DNA of 64,000 nt from Ceratobasidium sp. AG-K (taxonomy: Eukaryota; Basidiomycota; Agaricomycetes; Cantharellales; Ceratobasidiaceae), in assembly GCA_037039685.1 (NCBI GenBank), contig JAWNGF010000007.1, forward strand, positions 2,046,001 through 2,110,000, read 5' to 3'. Position numbers and translations under genes: made by a program. Each line of letters opens with the position of its first letter. Within the stretch, counting starts at the first letter, position 1. The notes beneath the pieces are model-generated. The model was not told the DNA's origin, did no database searches, and was given only the letters and a program-made list of their open reading frames with translations. This document shows positions 34,384-47,044 of this stretch, piece after piece.

Positions 34384-37300
34384 TCAAGTCAATTTGCTGT
34401 AGGTTGCCGGTCGTACGCGGCTTCGTACTGTCTTGATGAGCCATAGAGGAACTGAACTGACGCAAACAATAAGAGCCACTTTCCATGCAAATCGCCACGA
34501 CAGCACAAACGACAGGTCTGGCAGGCGGGTCAAGGTTTAATTAATATGGCGCTTCCAGGGCAACAATAGACGTACCAAAGTATTCAGGCAGGAACGCGAT
34601 GCTCACTGCGTAGAACAACAGGGTGACAATCTCGGCGATCACCATGTATAAATGCCTGAACTAAAGTTTAGGGAGCTGAAACAAGGTGGTGGCGCGGGTA
34701 CTTGCCAGGTCGTAATTTCAAGCGCCACCATAATCAGTTCGTTCAAGACAAGGGCCGTAAATGAAATTGCGACAATATTGAGGAACTCGGTCTCGAAGAG
34801 CAGCAGGGACATGATCATAATCGCCCCACCTAGGCCGAGCAAGATTGGATTAGCCTGGGGCGGATCAACGGCAAATGATCTTACCTTGGTACACGCTTAT
34901 CACGCACCACGTAAAGAACGTCTTGAACGACAAAGATCGGCCCTGCAGACAGTTCAATACGCATAATTTGATTGTTGTGCATATACGTACTTTGGTCAGC
35001 TCCTTGTAGAGTTCAGGATACAATAGCGCAAGATCCTCGCTGACATCTCGGTCCAGAACAAGTGAAAAGACAGGCGCCATGGTATATACTGTGGCATACC
35101 CCACCATCAACCAGCCCTGATAGAGCGCAATTGGGGCAAAGTAGAATATTGCCGAAAACACCGCTTGCATGACGGAAATGATAAGGCCACGGTGGATAAC
35201 GAATTGCGCGAGCTTTGCGGAGCGCTTGTACGAATTTCGGCCATGCCAGACGAGGAGCTTGGTCAGGTAGCTAAACTGTGTTACCGAAAAGTCGGCAGCG
35301 AGTGACGCTTGTTTGCCCTCTTTTCCAACAATACCAACGCCTGTTTTGATGATCGGATGGTAGACACCGGTTCCCCATATCAGTTTTCCGGGTGACGATC
35401 CGGGGAGAGCGAGGGCAATGCGCGATTGATTGGCGACGAATTTTGGAAGCGTGGGGTCAAACGCAGTGCGGGGTCAAGCATCGGGAGAGATAAACGAACA
35501 TTAGGCAAATGAGGGAGTCAGTACGTATCGATAACAAGCCCAGGCCAAAAACTCGTGCCTTGGGTTCAAAAGGGAAACCGTGAAACTTACCGACGTCCGC
35601 GGCCTGGATCATGCTCACGTCATTTCCGCCATCTCCGATACAGCAAACACGCTTGCGAGTGTATCGTCGAATGAGTCGCGCGACATCGGCCTTTTGTGTG
35701 GGTGAGCACCGGCAGGCGACCACGGCAGTGAGTTTGGTCGCAATCTCGACAAACTCGTTCTCAAAATGGTTCAAGCAAAGCTGAAACGAGTGTGAATGTT
35801 TGGCCGAGGAAGCCGATAGGACATACCTGTAGAGATTCGCCGTCGATCACCAGGCAGCAGTCTAGCTTTGACTGTAAAAAGTCCAGCTGATCTCTAGCCT
35901 GGTCTGGGCTCTTGACTATTATGAGGTCAGTAGGGCTGAGTGCCAGGTCCAGAAGGCTTACGTTTGGCAATCTGATGAATGTACTGGTTCCTTGCTACGA
36001 GCTTTGTCGAGATTGCGATACAAGTCGCAGTCTCAACCTTGTCACCTGTCAGCATCCAGATTCGAATTCCTGCATTCCGCAAAAGTTCGATGGTAGCCCG
36101 GACATCTTCTTGAAGCTTATCTTCAACGCCAGTAAGACCCAAAAGTTCCAATCCTCGTTCTAGATGCTCCCCAACGACCGCAGCCATGGCTTCCGCGCGA
36201 CCTTCGAGACGCACGCTTGCGGCCTTGTGCGCAGCCTCGAACCTGGCCCATTCTTCTGCCGAGAGTCGCCTCCTAGCACAGACCAGCGTACGAAGGCCCT
36301 CCCTCGCCATATTGGCGGTTTCTTCCTCGAGCCAGTCGGAGCGTTGTACTAGCCGTGCCATGACAGTGTCGGCGCCTTTTTGAACAAACATGATTTCTTG
36401 GGTATCCATACTCTGAACAACGATGCCCATGCGCTTGGACTCGGAAGTAAACGGGAACAGAGCGAGGACGGTGTATACGATCGTAGTTCCATCGGGCGTT
36501 CGTAGCTCGATTTGAGTTCGAGAACGGGAGGTGAGGGTAAGTCCAACAGATTCGGTCCATTTGACGATGGCAACTTCGTCTGGGGAGGACGCCTGATAAG
36601 TCACTGTGCCGTCATCATTTGTCACTGGGGTGACCTGAGCAAATTGTGAGTATGGGATGTGTCAATATTTGAATAAACTCACATTGTGACAAAGAGCCAA
36701 CGCAAGCACAACGTCTCGAACACGCGAAGAAATGTCACGTCTTCCGCGGCTTGCGAGTTGTACACCAGTAACCAAGGACCCTTGCCGTTTCGTGCGCCCT
36801 GGGGCCTGCTCGGCACCAAATGCAACAACTAACTGGTGGGCCACTTCATCCATCGCATCAGCCCCGTAAGATATAGTCCCTAGGTGCAGCTTGCGCATCT
36901 CCATTTCTACGAAACATGAATATAGCTCCGACCATATGCTTGCGACATACCGTTCTGCGTGAGTGTACCCGTCTTGTCACTCAGGAGATATTCGATACGC
37001 CCAAGCTCTTCAGGGAGAGTGCTAGTACGGACAATGGTCCCGGGTATCTCGGAATCGGTTTCAATCTGATGAGCATAGACAGTCTTGCCCATGTCTAGAT
37101 TAACTCGCAGACTGGAGATCGTTAGGTTTAAGAATCCAAGCGCGGGTTATGCTCACCTGATGGGTATGATACTGGAGAACAGAATCAAAAATCGGAAAAC
37201 ATAAATGTACCATTGCCCTCGGAAGCCGTTGAGGGCAACCAGCAAGACCGAGAGCGCAAATGTGACGGCACACAGAATCTTCAAAACGTCAGAATTGGAC

Positions 37301-38531
37301 CAAGCACATAATAGAGTGCGTACCTTGGCTACACGGTTGATCTCTAAATCCAAAAGGCCTACTTTAGTCTCAGGGTGGGAGGTATTCATGACGGCGCGGG
37401 TTTCCTTTCCGGTATACACGACCATCCCAATGGCGGTTCCAGCCGCGAGAACGGTATTCGACCATAACATATTCTCCGCTGTAAGTGGTGTCACCTGTCG
37501 CCCTTGTTGCTCAATGTCGGGTTCTCGGGGGGTCGAGTGAAGCGTAAATGTCCCAATAAACGTATGAATGTCCTTGATAGGCGCGTCGGCTAACAGGCAG
37601 CGGTTACTAGTATGCCATCGCCACCGCAGTTACGTACCATAAACTTCGGCAGACACTCCCAGCAGCGACCAGTCGTCCGGCAGCGCCTGGCAAGATGGAA
37701 CGGCAACTCGCAATTTCCAGTCAGTTTCACCATCGAGCTGGTCGGTTCGTACAAAGCAGGTCCCGGATGGGTCCGAGGTTCGCAAGAGCAACATGTCGGC
37801 AGGTACCCGTTGATTTTGGGTAAGCTGAACTAGATCGCCGACTTTTAGCTGAGACGACGGCGTGGCTCGAGTGGGCGGGAATCCAGTGTCAGAGGTCGGT
37901 AGGGTCGAATCAGGTTCAAGAATCAGGTATCGTTGTGCATTGGCCTCCCTATCTCGTCGGTTACGAAGGATATCGTCCCAGGCTTCCTTGCCCATCGTTA
38001 CGCAGAGAACAAAAGCTAGAGGAGCGATATAGGTTGCGATAAATCCGATTTTGAGAGCGGGAACAAACTGCGAGAGGGCAACCAGCAGAAAGTAGAGATT
38101 GAAAAAGAACTTGAACTGGGCATAGATGACCAGAGGTAAAAATGTTATAACAGTGTATTTCTGATTTCGGACCACATTTGGAGGAAACTTGGCCTGAAAT
38201 GCGGCTAGTGGACGATTAGTGAACAAGACGGGGTGCAGCGGGTGGCTCACATGACGGTCGAAAAGGAATTGCTCGACTCTTGTCCTTGGGTCCTGAAGGT
38301 GCGGATGCTGGGACCTAGTCGTTGTTTAGGAGTACGTCACGATTGATGATTCGGGCTCACATGTATATCGGATGGACCCGCCTCGTCTGTATCGTCGCGA
38401 AGGAGAGCAACCTCGTCCTCTGGAACATCTTGTTCTCGTCGCTTGCCCTTGGATCGCGACATGGGGTTTCGGTTGGAGCGGGAACTTGAAGGGTACAAGT
38501 CGAGAGCAATCTCTCGATCGCGAGAGCTCAT
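34384..38531 (-). CDS. NEO1: NEO1/ATP9-type P4 ATPase (phospholipid flippase)
   Basis: Minus-strand gene of many exons, start ATG at 38531 ([16 protein letters not shown]), stop at 34384-34386. Read across exons: [12 protein letters not shown] and [16 protein letters not shown] at membrane segment 1, [12 protein letters not shown] in the actuator domain, [16 protein letters not shown], the phosphorylation site [11 protein letters not shown] (about 36990), a nucleotide-binding domain with [39 protein letters not shown], and the C-terminal membrane segments ending [10 protein letters not shown]. The segment-1 and C-terminal sequences match the Neo1/ATP9 branch, monomeric flippases of Golgi and endosomes that need no Cdc50 partner. 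The penultimate intron (34656-34705) has a GC donor. An intron of about 254 nt splits the ADVG motif. Intron 38194-38250 (57 nt) is stop-free and in frame. Confidence 0.9.
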
Positions 38532-38710
38532 CCCTTGAGGAGGTGGCGTGTGGGACGCCAATCAACCACGTGCACACCTTCCTCGGTTGCGGTGCCAATT
38601 CCAACCCAGGCAATTAACGTAAAATGATTTTTAAAATTCTAGCGACATCCTGGGCTTGCCTGAGCAATTTATTGGGACCCAGGGCAATAGCTGACTAAAA
38701 TAGAAAGATC

Positions 38711-38714
38711 AAAA
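38711..38714 (-). terminator. Pol III terminator of tRNA-Pro
   Basis: TTTT on the minus strand, 5 nt past the 3' end of the tRNA gene, the usual RNA polymerase III stop. Confidence 0.6.
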
Positions 38715-38719
38715 GGTAG

Positions 38720-38818
38720 GCCCGAACCCAGGATTGAACTGGGGACCTCGCCCATTATGTTAACACCTCATGTGAGCTGCTTCCCTAAGGGCGAATCATA
38801 CCACTAGACCATCCGGGC
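38720..38818 (-). tRNA. tRNA-Pro (anticodon AGG) with intron
   Basis: On the minus strand the acceptor arms GCCCGGA (38818-38812) and TTCGGGC (38726-38720) pair over 7 bp with one G:U. The A box TGGTCTAGTGG is exact. The anticodon stem CGCCC pairs with GGGCG, the loop contains TTAGGG with anticodon AGG, and about 28 nt of intron follow position 37. The T arm contains GTTCAATCC. The closest remembered pattern is fungal tRNA-Pro(AGG). It lies between the divergent NEO1 and PPR genes. Confidence 0.9.
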
Positions 38819-38910
38819 TTGCGACGGCTCTGATTACATTAAACATGTCCGTTTACCTTTTTAGATTTGGTATTGCCGAATTTTGCCTGACCTCTTCTTG
38901 CCTTCCAACT

Positions 38911-41555
38911 ATGCTTGCTACCAGAGCCACCCGCATACTCTGCAACAAATGTCGCCTACGTTTTCAGCATACCTCAACCTTTGTATTTCGCCCTTCATGT
39001 CTCGCTTGTCCAATACAATTCTTACGCAAAGTAAGGTGGCTGTTTAGGCATTCTCCTGTACTCATCGTTCGGCTAGGATATGAGCTCATTGGCCGTTCGC
39101 CGGGGGGAAGCCCAGGCAAGTTGTAGTACTCAAGATTCAGCTCAAACTAACGGCATATATAGGAGCCTCCTGTGAACGAGAGTCCATCGCATTACTCAGA
39201 AGAACAACTACAATCACTTTATAGTGACCTTTTTTCATCCTTGCCTTCTGCAGCCCAAACCCAACCCACTACTGTTTCCCAGACGCTTCCTTCCCTAAAA
39301 ATGTTACAGGAGCGGTTCAACATCACGAGTCATGTTCCTCACAGAGCTCTCGTCGACCACGTACAAGCTGCGGTGGAATACTCTGCCGGGACTGACATGC
39401 AATTAGGACTCGTGCTGGATTCCGAGTGGGAAGTGATCATCAAGAGCGCCGTAAGTGCCCTCGCACTGGGGAGATACGGTCTAACACTTCTTAGCTTGAC
39501 GCAGGGGATTTAGAGTACGCACTCAAAGGGCTCGACATAATGAAGGCAAGTGAATTTAGCTATGTTAATGCATTTACTGAGATCCGAGAACAGACCTACA
39601 AGGCAGGATTGATCGAAAATTTGGACCTTCGTCTCCTCAACCACCACTTGGCGCAAAACGTTGACGATTTTTCGCTAATCAATGACAAGCTTACTGAAGG
39701 TGCGCCTCAAGGAACTGATGTGACGCATCCTAACGTAAATAACAGTCGGCTACCCCAATACGCCCGAGCGTCTCTCCCTCTTTGTGAATTCTCATCTCCA
39801 TTCACACCTACACGACCAGCCGCCCATGCAACAGATAAAGAATACTCAAGACTTGATTCACAAACTAGAGGCACAAGGAACCCCGCCTTCTCAGATGGCC
39901 TATATCTCAGTTATGCGTGCCTATCTTGACATCTCGCGCGACTCCAGCGTCTTGTCCAATTCATCTACGAACCCCTCTGCTGCTATCGCCGCGGTCCACG
40001 ATTTATTTGCACATATGCGATATGTTGCCCACCCAAATCCCTCGCTCGAAGCATACAGCCTCGTTATCTTCGCTTGTGCACGCGGTAGCCGGGCTAATCC
40101 TCTTCGCGCTGTCGAACTTGTACAAGAGGTCAAGCAAGGGCTACTGGCTAATCGGGCCCAGTCGGTCGACATTCGCTCTCTGGTCGCCTGCTACAACGGG
40201 GCAATACGTGCTTGCGCGCGCGCCGAGCCACGATTCATTGGTGACGCGTTTAGACTCGCCAAAGAGCTAGTCCAGCCAGATGGAATACCCATTGCCGGAG
40301 CCACGCTTGGGGGCATTGGTCCCGATAGGCGAACTATGGCTGCACTCATGCACGCCGCCAAGCGCATCGGAGACGTTGCGAGGGCTCGTTGGATTCTGAC
40401 TGAAGTTATGAGAGCCCAAGCCCAGATTTCACAAGGCGAGACTATTTTGGACGAAGAAATCATGGCTTGCGCTTTTCAAGCGTATTCTGCGTTTAGCCCT
40501 CCGTTTAGCAGGACAATGACGCGCGAGATGTCAACACTCGAGGCCGTGTCCGATGCCACATCCAGGGCGACGCCCGAATCCTCAACGGAGGAATTGACCA
40601 AAGACTCTTCTGATTCGGCCGCACAGAAAAACTATCCCCTTCCCCAATCCGCTTCCGAAGTGCTAATCGAAGCAGACGCCCTCTTCTCGCGAATCACCTC
40701 CAAAAGGTCTACAACCCCAGATCCCGTATTTGCTCATGTTCCGATAAGCCCACGCATCGTCAACGCATACCTTGGCGTTTATTTCTCCCATGCGTCTCTC
40801 GAGCAGGCTCTCGCTAGGTTTTCAGACGTTTCCAGCCTCGTCCAACCCAACGCATATACCTTTGTTGGTTTGTTCGAGCGACTGGCACGGGCTAGCAAAC
40901 CCGACCGCCATGTTGCTGAGAAAATGGCCGCAGCAACCTGGCCAAATTGGCAAGACTGGATTCAGCGTGTCGAAGCGGGGAAAATAGACCCCACGCTCGC
41001 AGAAGCAACTCCGCGGGCTATTGAACGGGCTTGGGCCGCGATTATACGAGTGCATAGTTTGTACGAACTCGATCTCTTCCCCTGTGCTTGCGCTTACCCC
41101 CCCCTAGGTGCGACAATATTGACACTTCACTTGCATTGCTACGCGAATTTGTCACAAAATACCCCCCCTCATCCCTCAAGCACGAACATCCGCCCCCAGT
41201 TTCTACCCCTCGGTCACGCCTAGAATACCCGGCCAGCTCAAACAAGTCCCTCAGTGCTCTCTTGGCCACGCCTGCGCCTCGTGTTGGACTCTTGGTGCGC
41301 CTTACCACCCCGGAACAAATTACCGAACCGGGAATTGGACCCCACTTGCTGTTTGCAGACCTCGCGCTTTTGCACCAACGACTCGTCTCGAGGCATTCGT
41401 ATCGCAAGGCAGACATAGCCTTTGTATCCTGGGCTTGTAAATCCTACGAGCTCCAGTTGAAACGACGTCGTGAGCAAACGCTTGGGGTAGCGAAATCCCC
41501 GCACACGGAAAGCAAGCCCTTAGACAAGGGAAAAACAGGCGAGTCTCGTCGTTGA
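38911..41555 (+). CDS. Mitochondrial PPR-like protein
   Basis: Exons: 38911-39030, 39163-39450, 39495-39699, 39746-41060, 41108-41555; 791 aa if read this way. The N-terminus (MLATRATRILCNKCRLRF) is basic, without acidic residues, and looks like a mitochondrial presequence. The middle carries helical repeats of the pentatricopeptide type (AYSLVIFACARGSRANPLRA, VACYNGAIRACARAEP, RTMAALMHAAKRIGDVARA, ARWILTEVMRAQ). PPR proteins bind organellar RNA and act in processing, stability or translation. Which RNA is unknown. Positions 39546-39593 could instead be a 48-nt GC...AG intron (GCAAGT...ACAG, in frame, no stop), giving 775 aa. The tail is basic and disordered. Confidence 0.75.
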
Positions 41556-41996
41556 AAAGAAGGTTGTCCGGATAGTGCGTTGTACATCCGGATGCTGTTG
41601 TCTCGTTTGTAAATATATTTTATCTAAGCATACCTTGACATATATCAATCACGCGTCTGACACAGCTAACCACGAGGACCAGGAAGCGCATTCCAATCCA
41701 GTTGTCCTTGTGGGATAAATGCGGCATAGAACAAATGTCTATACGAATAATCGGGAAACAACCTTTTGATGGACAAATAGTTGAACCAATCGGTGCGAGG
41801 TCGATCGATCGCAGACACCCGAGCGCAACAGACCAAGGCTGGGGAGACCAGGGTCAGTGACCTCTAATCGAACCAGAGACACGAGGATAGCAAGAGCGAG
41901 ACAGTGAAATTAATCCGTGCTATAGCCGATACGTCCCGACGAATCCAATAAGCTAGGTTCCAGATCCAATACGAAAAGGGTATAGCCAAACACATT

Positions 41997-44900
41997 TTAT
42001 GCGCCAACAGAGCGTTCATGCGGCTCCCTCCAAGGCTGTTTGTCATGAATTTTACGAGTAAGCAGCAGTCAGACAAAAAAGGTGTGTGCGATAGAACACT
42101 TACCACGCCCAGTCGATCAAAAATCTCGCGTTCGGTACGGGATGCAACCAGAATACCTGTGTATACTTGAGCGTGTTGGCCGGGGATGGGGCGTGAGCAC
42201 CTACCGTTGTTGGTCTTCCTCTGAGTCTTGGGATCACGAATTACCCCTTGAAACAACCCCCGTTGGTTAAGAGACATGCCCATCTTCCGAGCCAACAGGC
42301 GCATGCTTCGATTGAACTAGAGTGTCCGTTCAAACGAGCACAACTAGGAAGAAATTAAAACTTGCCAAATCATCTCCAGTCTTTCGGAACCGAGGCAAGT
42401 CAGCGATGAGCCACACTCAAGGTCACATGGACGCACAAAGTATAGCAGTGCAGATCCCCATTGTTCGCAAGGAATCGTTAGTATGTCTGGAATATGCATA
42501 GCAGCCAACAACGTTAACTCGAGCACAGCAGCGCACAAGGGTCTCAATGTACCGATTCGCCTCATGAGCGTGTCGCTATGCAATTGACATATGCCCATGT
42601 ACTTTGCCTCCAGGTCGTTTTCGTCATCAGGGACCGCCAAGTCATGCGATAAAAGCTTTCGAGCATGAAGAACGGGGAGCAATTTTCGCAACAAGCCTAA
42701 TCATCGCAGTCGTGTCAAGTTCAAAATGCTCAACGAGGCCACTCACCTCGGTGTGATCCTCCATCACCCGTGGGCTTTGTGATCAATATGTCGATATCCC
42801 CGCACGTTGCCTTCCCCCTATACCTTCAGTCAGTAATCGGCTCAAGAGTCCATAGTCGGCTCCGTACCTTCGAAAGCTTCCCATTATCTCAATATTAAGC
42901 TTGGGGTCAATCTCGAGGGCTGAGTGATGCAAAGAGTCAGAGAATAGGGGTCTGGAACCGGGGCCGACCTACCTGCGGCCTTGATGCGTCCAAAGATTTC
43001 GGCAGCCTCGTTCCTTGGCATGCGCCTTTGGAGATCTGCGTAGTACTGCAGACCAAGCTCCTGAGCAGGCGAGAGCTCGATCCCATCGGTTCGGTTGCGC
43101 ACATCAGCCAGAGTTCGTAAACCACGCACATACCAACTGTGGGCAGTCCGCGGCCCAACCCCATAGATGCCTTGAAATAGACGAATCACAGCGAGGTCTT
43201 CCGTTGTTTGCGCGGCAATTTTGGCTACACACCCTGTGGCAATGAACTCGCCGATCTACGAATGGGAATACGTAGGTTGGTAGCGTGCACGATAGGGGTT
43301 GTATCAGATAGGCGATTGGGCATTGAACAATCAACGGTTTACAGAATAAGCGCACCTTTTCCGCAATGCTTGTCCCCACGCCGGTGAGTTGCGTGACCTG
43401 ATCGACGGATGTTATCCTATCCGGATAGCTTGTTATACTGCGTATTGCTGTGTAACATGCATGCGAAAAGAAGCCTCAGACGACCAGACAAGGCGTTAGA
43501 CACAGACGAACCCTTGGTATAGTTCATGACTCTGAATTGGTTTGATGGGTCTTCATGCTTTTTTGCCTCATAGATGTCCCTCAACCTCGAAAGCTGGAAG
43601 TTGACGTCAGTCGAGCAGCGCAAAGCGTGCTACAAGTGTCCCTACCTCATCGACTAGCGCCTGGTTTGCACATGGCGCAGCATCAGTAGTATGCCGGGAA
43701 AGACAGGCAAAACCGTTTCCACGAGGACGCGGGGGCAGCTTGGAAGGAATATTGGCACGGTCATCCTTCCAAGGAAGTCTAATCAGATCTAGAGCCTCGG
43801 GAGAACTACCTCGCTCCGAGCTGTAATCCGCATGCGTCTGAAAATTGGATAAAGATAACGTTTGTTGGACAGATGTGATGGTCAGGCTTACCGTGTTGCA
43901 AGCAAGCGCAACCAGACTGCCCAATGGGTCCGGAGCAGCTTCGACGCGAGCCACGGAGCTCATTATAATCGAAAGTCCGCTGGACACTGGCGCTTTGTGC
44001 TGGCCGTCTTCAGCTTCCGAGTCCTCGCGGAACGATGCATCGCTACTGAGACTATGAGTCAGGCACGCCTGCGTGCTGAGAGATTGAACGGATATGTAGA
44101 GCATCTAGACCCACCCCGTTTCAGTAACGTCGTCCGTGCCAATTGACATGCTCCTGCGACTTTCTTTGGATACATGTGACACCCGATTATCTAGTACTAG
44201 TCGCTTGTGGAATCGTTCATACGACGTCTCCTCGAGGCGGGCTGTAGACTGAATGAATTGATTTAGCAGAGGCTCATCAACGGCCGATATGATTCAGCCT
44301 CACGTTCATGGACCTCGTAACCCACGACCAGCCAACTACCCAAACTGACGATGGTATGTCGTTCACAGATTTCGAACCTAGCATCTCGAGCAACGGTTTC
44401 TCGGCGAGGTCCGAGATAATATGCGTGACCGAAGCGTCAAAAGTACCCATTACCTTGGCTGACAGTCCAGAGAGCTAAACGAAAGGCAGTGAATTAGTTG
44501 ATATAATGCAAGGTCTCGATCAACATACGATTTCCATGCGCCTTTTCGTACTATGCGATATCTTTTTTCCAGGATCCTTGGCCACGTAGTACACGATCAA
44601 GTCGCGAAAAATAGGCTTTTGTTTTTTGACCTTGACCTCCGCGTCTCGGGATTGGGTCTGAAGATACGACGCAAACTCTATCACTGTAGTACATTGTTCC
44701 TTCGCATCTTTCACCCCATGCACCCGCCCTATTTTCGCTGGGTGACGTGATTTCCGGGAAACAAGAGTGATTTGTGTACGCGAGCTCTTGGACAGATTGG
44801 CGCCACTGGCCACGTGGTTATCTCGATTGGCAGGCGCTGCGGGACCGTCCTGAAATGAATTCGAGGTTAGAATGGAACTTGATTTGGACTCGGTTCCCGA

Positions 44901-45767
44901 TATTGCGACTGGCGACTGGACTGCCGATTGCGAAACCAGTTTCGCCACCTTGGGCTGTGGTAGAGTTGGCTTTGAACGCGTTGCAATGGGCACAGATTCT
45001 GCAACTGAGGCTTGGGCGGGGATGAATCAAATGTCAACTATTGAAAAGGCGAGCCGCGGTGCGAATACCTTGGACTTTGTCTACCCTGGAACGATCCATC
45101 ATTGTTGATGGACTGGTTTGTGTTCGGTCATGAAGCGCGGCCTTGGACGTCGATTGATGGATCGAAATTAGTACCGGGTCCAGCGGGCTAGAGGGCTGGA
45201 GTAAGTGATACATGCATGTTCAACGTCGACGCACTTACGACTTTGGATCATTTTCTAATCGAATTGACGGGGAGGCCGGATAATCCTTGGAGCATGCCCT
45301 TTGAGTTGACAAGGGCGACTCCATACTTCGAACAGGCGAGCACGGTGCGAGATCTGGTTGGACGTATCTGCTCACCAAGGTCGAGAAAGGGACTTGAGTG
45401 GCCGCCGAGGATTGCTCGCTCGCTGTAGGATTGGGATTTGGTGTTGCGCCGGCCGTTTCACCAGGTGGAGCCCCTGTCCCACCGTATCGTGGCAGGAGCA
45501 TGGAAGATGCATGCTCTGGCAATGTTTTCGCCCGCTTGGCCTCTAGAGAGCTATACGCATGTGTTCTTCTTTTTCGCGGATGGCGGCTGTTGGCATGAAA
45601 AATGTATATTGATTAAAACAAATATAACAACGGGTGTAATTGGTGTTTCACCTGTGATGTTGTGTATTATTGTCAGATTCCACGAGTTGGTAGCCCCCAG
45701 AAAAGTCCTCCTCCTCGTCGACTTGATCAAGCTGATCGAGAGAGTCGAATAATGATGAAAGAGTCAT
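41997..45767 (-). CDS. POL4: Family X DNA polymerase with BRCT domain (Pol lambda/mu/POL4 type)
   Basis: Minus-strand gene of many exons, stop TAA at 41997-41999. A disordered N-terminal region precedes a BRCT domain (PIFRDLIVYYVAKDPGKK ... THIISDLAEKPLLEML ... WSWVTRSMN). Then come the 8-kDa-like domain (LSRLRDIYEAKKHEDPS), two helix-hairpin-helix motifs (LTGVGTSIAEKI, GIYGVGPRTAHSWY), the palm MGSFRRGKATCGDIDIL with the DxD metal pair, the third Asp in DILTIPCEQWGSALLYF, FNRSMRLLARK, and the family ending PWREPHER. These polymerases fill gaps in base excision repair and non-homologous end joining. A later start at 45102 is possible, but exons 45767-45236 splice in frame into it (through SPLDPVLISIH), so I use the upstream ATG. 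Confidence 0.88.
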
Positions 45768-47044
45768 GGTACCGCTCGTTCAGTGTGTGGATTGTTCACA
45801 GAGGGCGCGCCACGTCGCAAAATCGTGATGGATTGTGGTCCCTAGGTGGATCCGGTCGGAGTGTGAATCTAGGAGGGGAGAATATACGGATTTGTCTCTC
45901 GTGAATCCGACCTTTCCACCATTAGACCTGCTCACCTTGAGGCCCAGTAACTTCAGGTTTCCTCCCAACCGCGATCTAAATCCCGAGATCACCTGCGCAG
46001 ACCAGGTCTTTGTCTGCCAGCGCGCCAGATTTTCGTTCCGTGGGCGAAACTACGTCGTTCGTCCCTCTGATCAGGCTCTGTTCTCCACTCTGGTTCTCTG
46101 CTTGTTTGATAAAAACGCTCTATGATCAGAAACTGGCAGTTGATGCGCTCTGGAGCAAAATCCCCACGCACCTGGCCGTAATACGTGGCCTGGATACCGA
46201 TTTTGCCGAACGAGTGGCCCGATGCTTTTGTAACAACGGGAGCGACTGGCTCCGGGCTTTTGGGCTACTATGCTTGCACGTCTATCGATGTCGGTACTAA
46301 CGATGCCTAGTTTTCCGCTGAGTACGAATATCACAGCGTCTGCCTCGGTCTTCGGTAAACGGCGGGGGTCGAATTTCGGAGTGGAAGATGAGGACGATGA
46401 AGGAAGGCCAGAGCAGTATTGCAGGTAAGTTCGCACTTGTTCGGTCTCCGATAAAAACACAAGTTGTTGGTGAATGACTGTGGGTAACGAAAAGTAAAGC
46501 CAGAAGAAATTGCTGAAATTGGGAGCGAAAAAGAAATGTGCATTGGAGTGGACATCAAATCCCTGGCGTCAACAAAGGCATCCCTGCTTTGGGGACTCGG
46601 GTCATGCGCTTAGCGTCCTCGGAAATCGAAAGATCGCTTTGGATCCACCACAAGATCCCCCTGCTCGCGTGCACAGAGCCCTCTGTCTGGGCCGGGATTC
46701 CTCCTCCACGGATTGCATCAGAGCGCTTCATCACCTTGCCCGCTCTCCAGCTTCATTTCGTTGACAGATTGCACTCGACAGCCAAATACCAATACCGATC
46801 CAGGAAAATGGCACATCGCCTCTGCCTGTCCGTGATCGTTGAACTGATGGCGAACACGGGGCGCTAGCTCGACCTTAGAACGACCATCATGCGCAACCTT
46901 CCACTTATAAAATATAACTACCCCCTACCCATACCCTCTTCAGAAAATGATAAGGCAGCCACCGCCTCGCCTCCGACTCCGTTTTAGACTTTAAATTTTC
47001 GCACCGATCTCCGCCCACCAAGGCTATATCTGTCCGCAGATCAT
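45768..47044. other. Unresolved region between POL4 and the methyltransferase
   Basis: Both strands show splice-compatible, protein-like segments. On the plus strand: VFGKRRGSNFGVEDEDDEGR, then a GTAAGT donor (46425), then EEIAEIGSEKEMCIGVDIK. On the minus strand: LARWQTKTWSAQVISGF and HSFGKIGIQATYYGQ. I recognise no family in either, and they cannot all be real. At most one unknown gene is present. Confidence 0.3.

Noticed and set aside
41997..45102. Start of POL4 at 45102
   Set aside because: In-frame upstream exons with good splice sites lead to an ATG at 45767; kept as a possible alternative start only.
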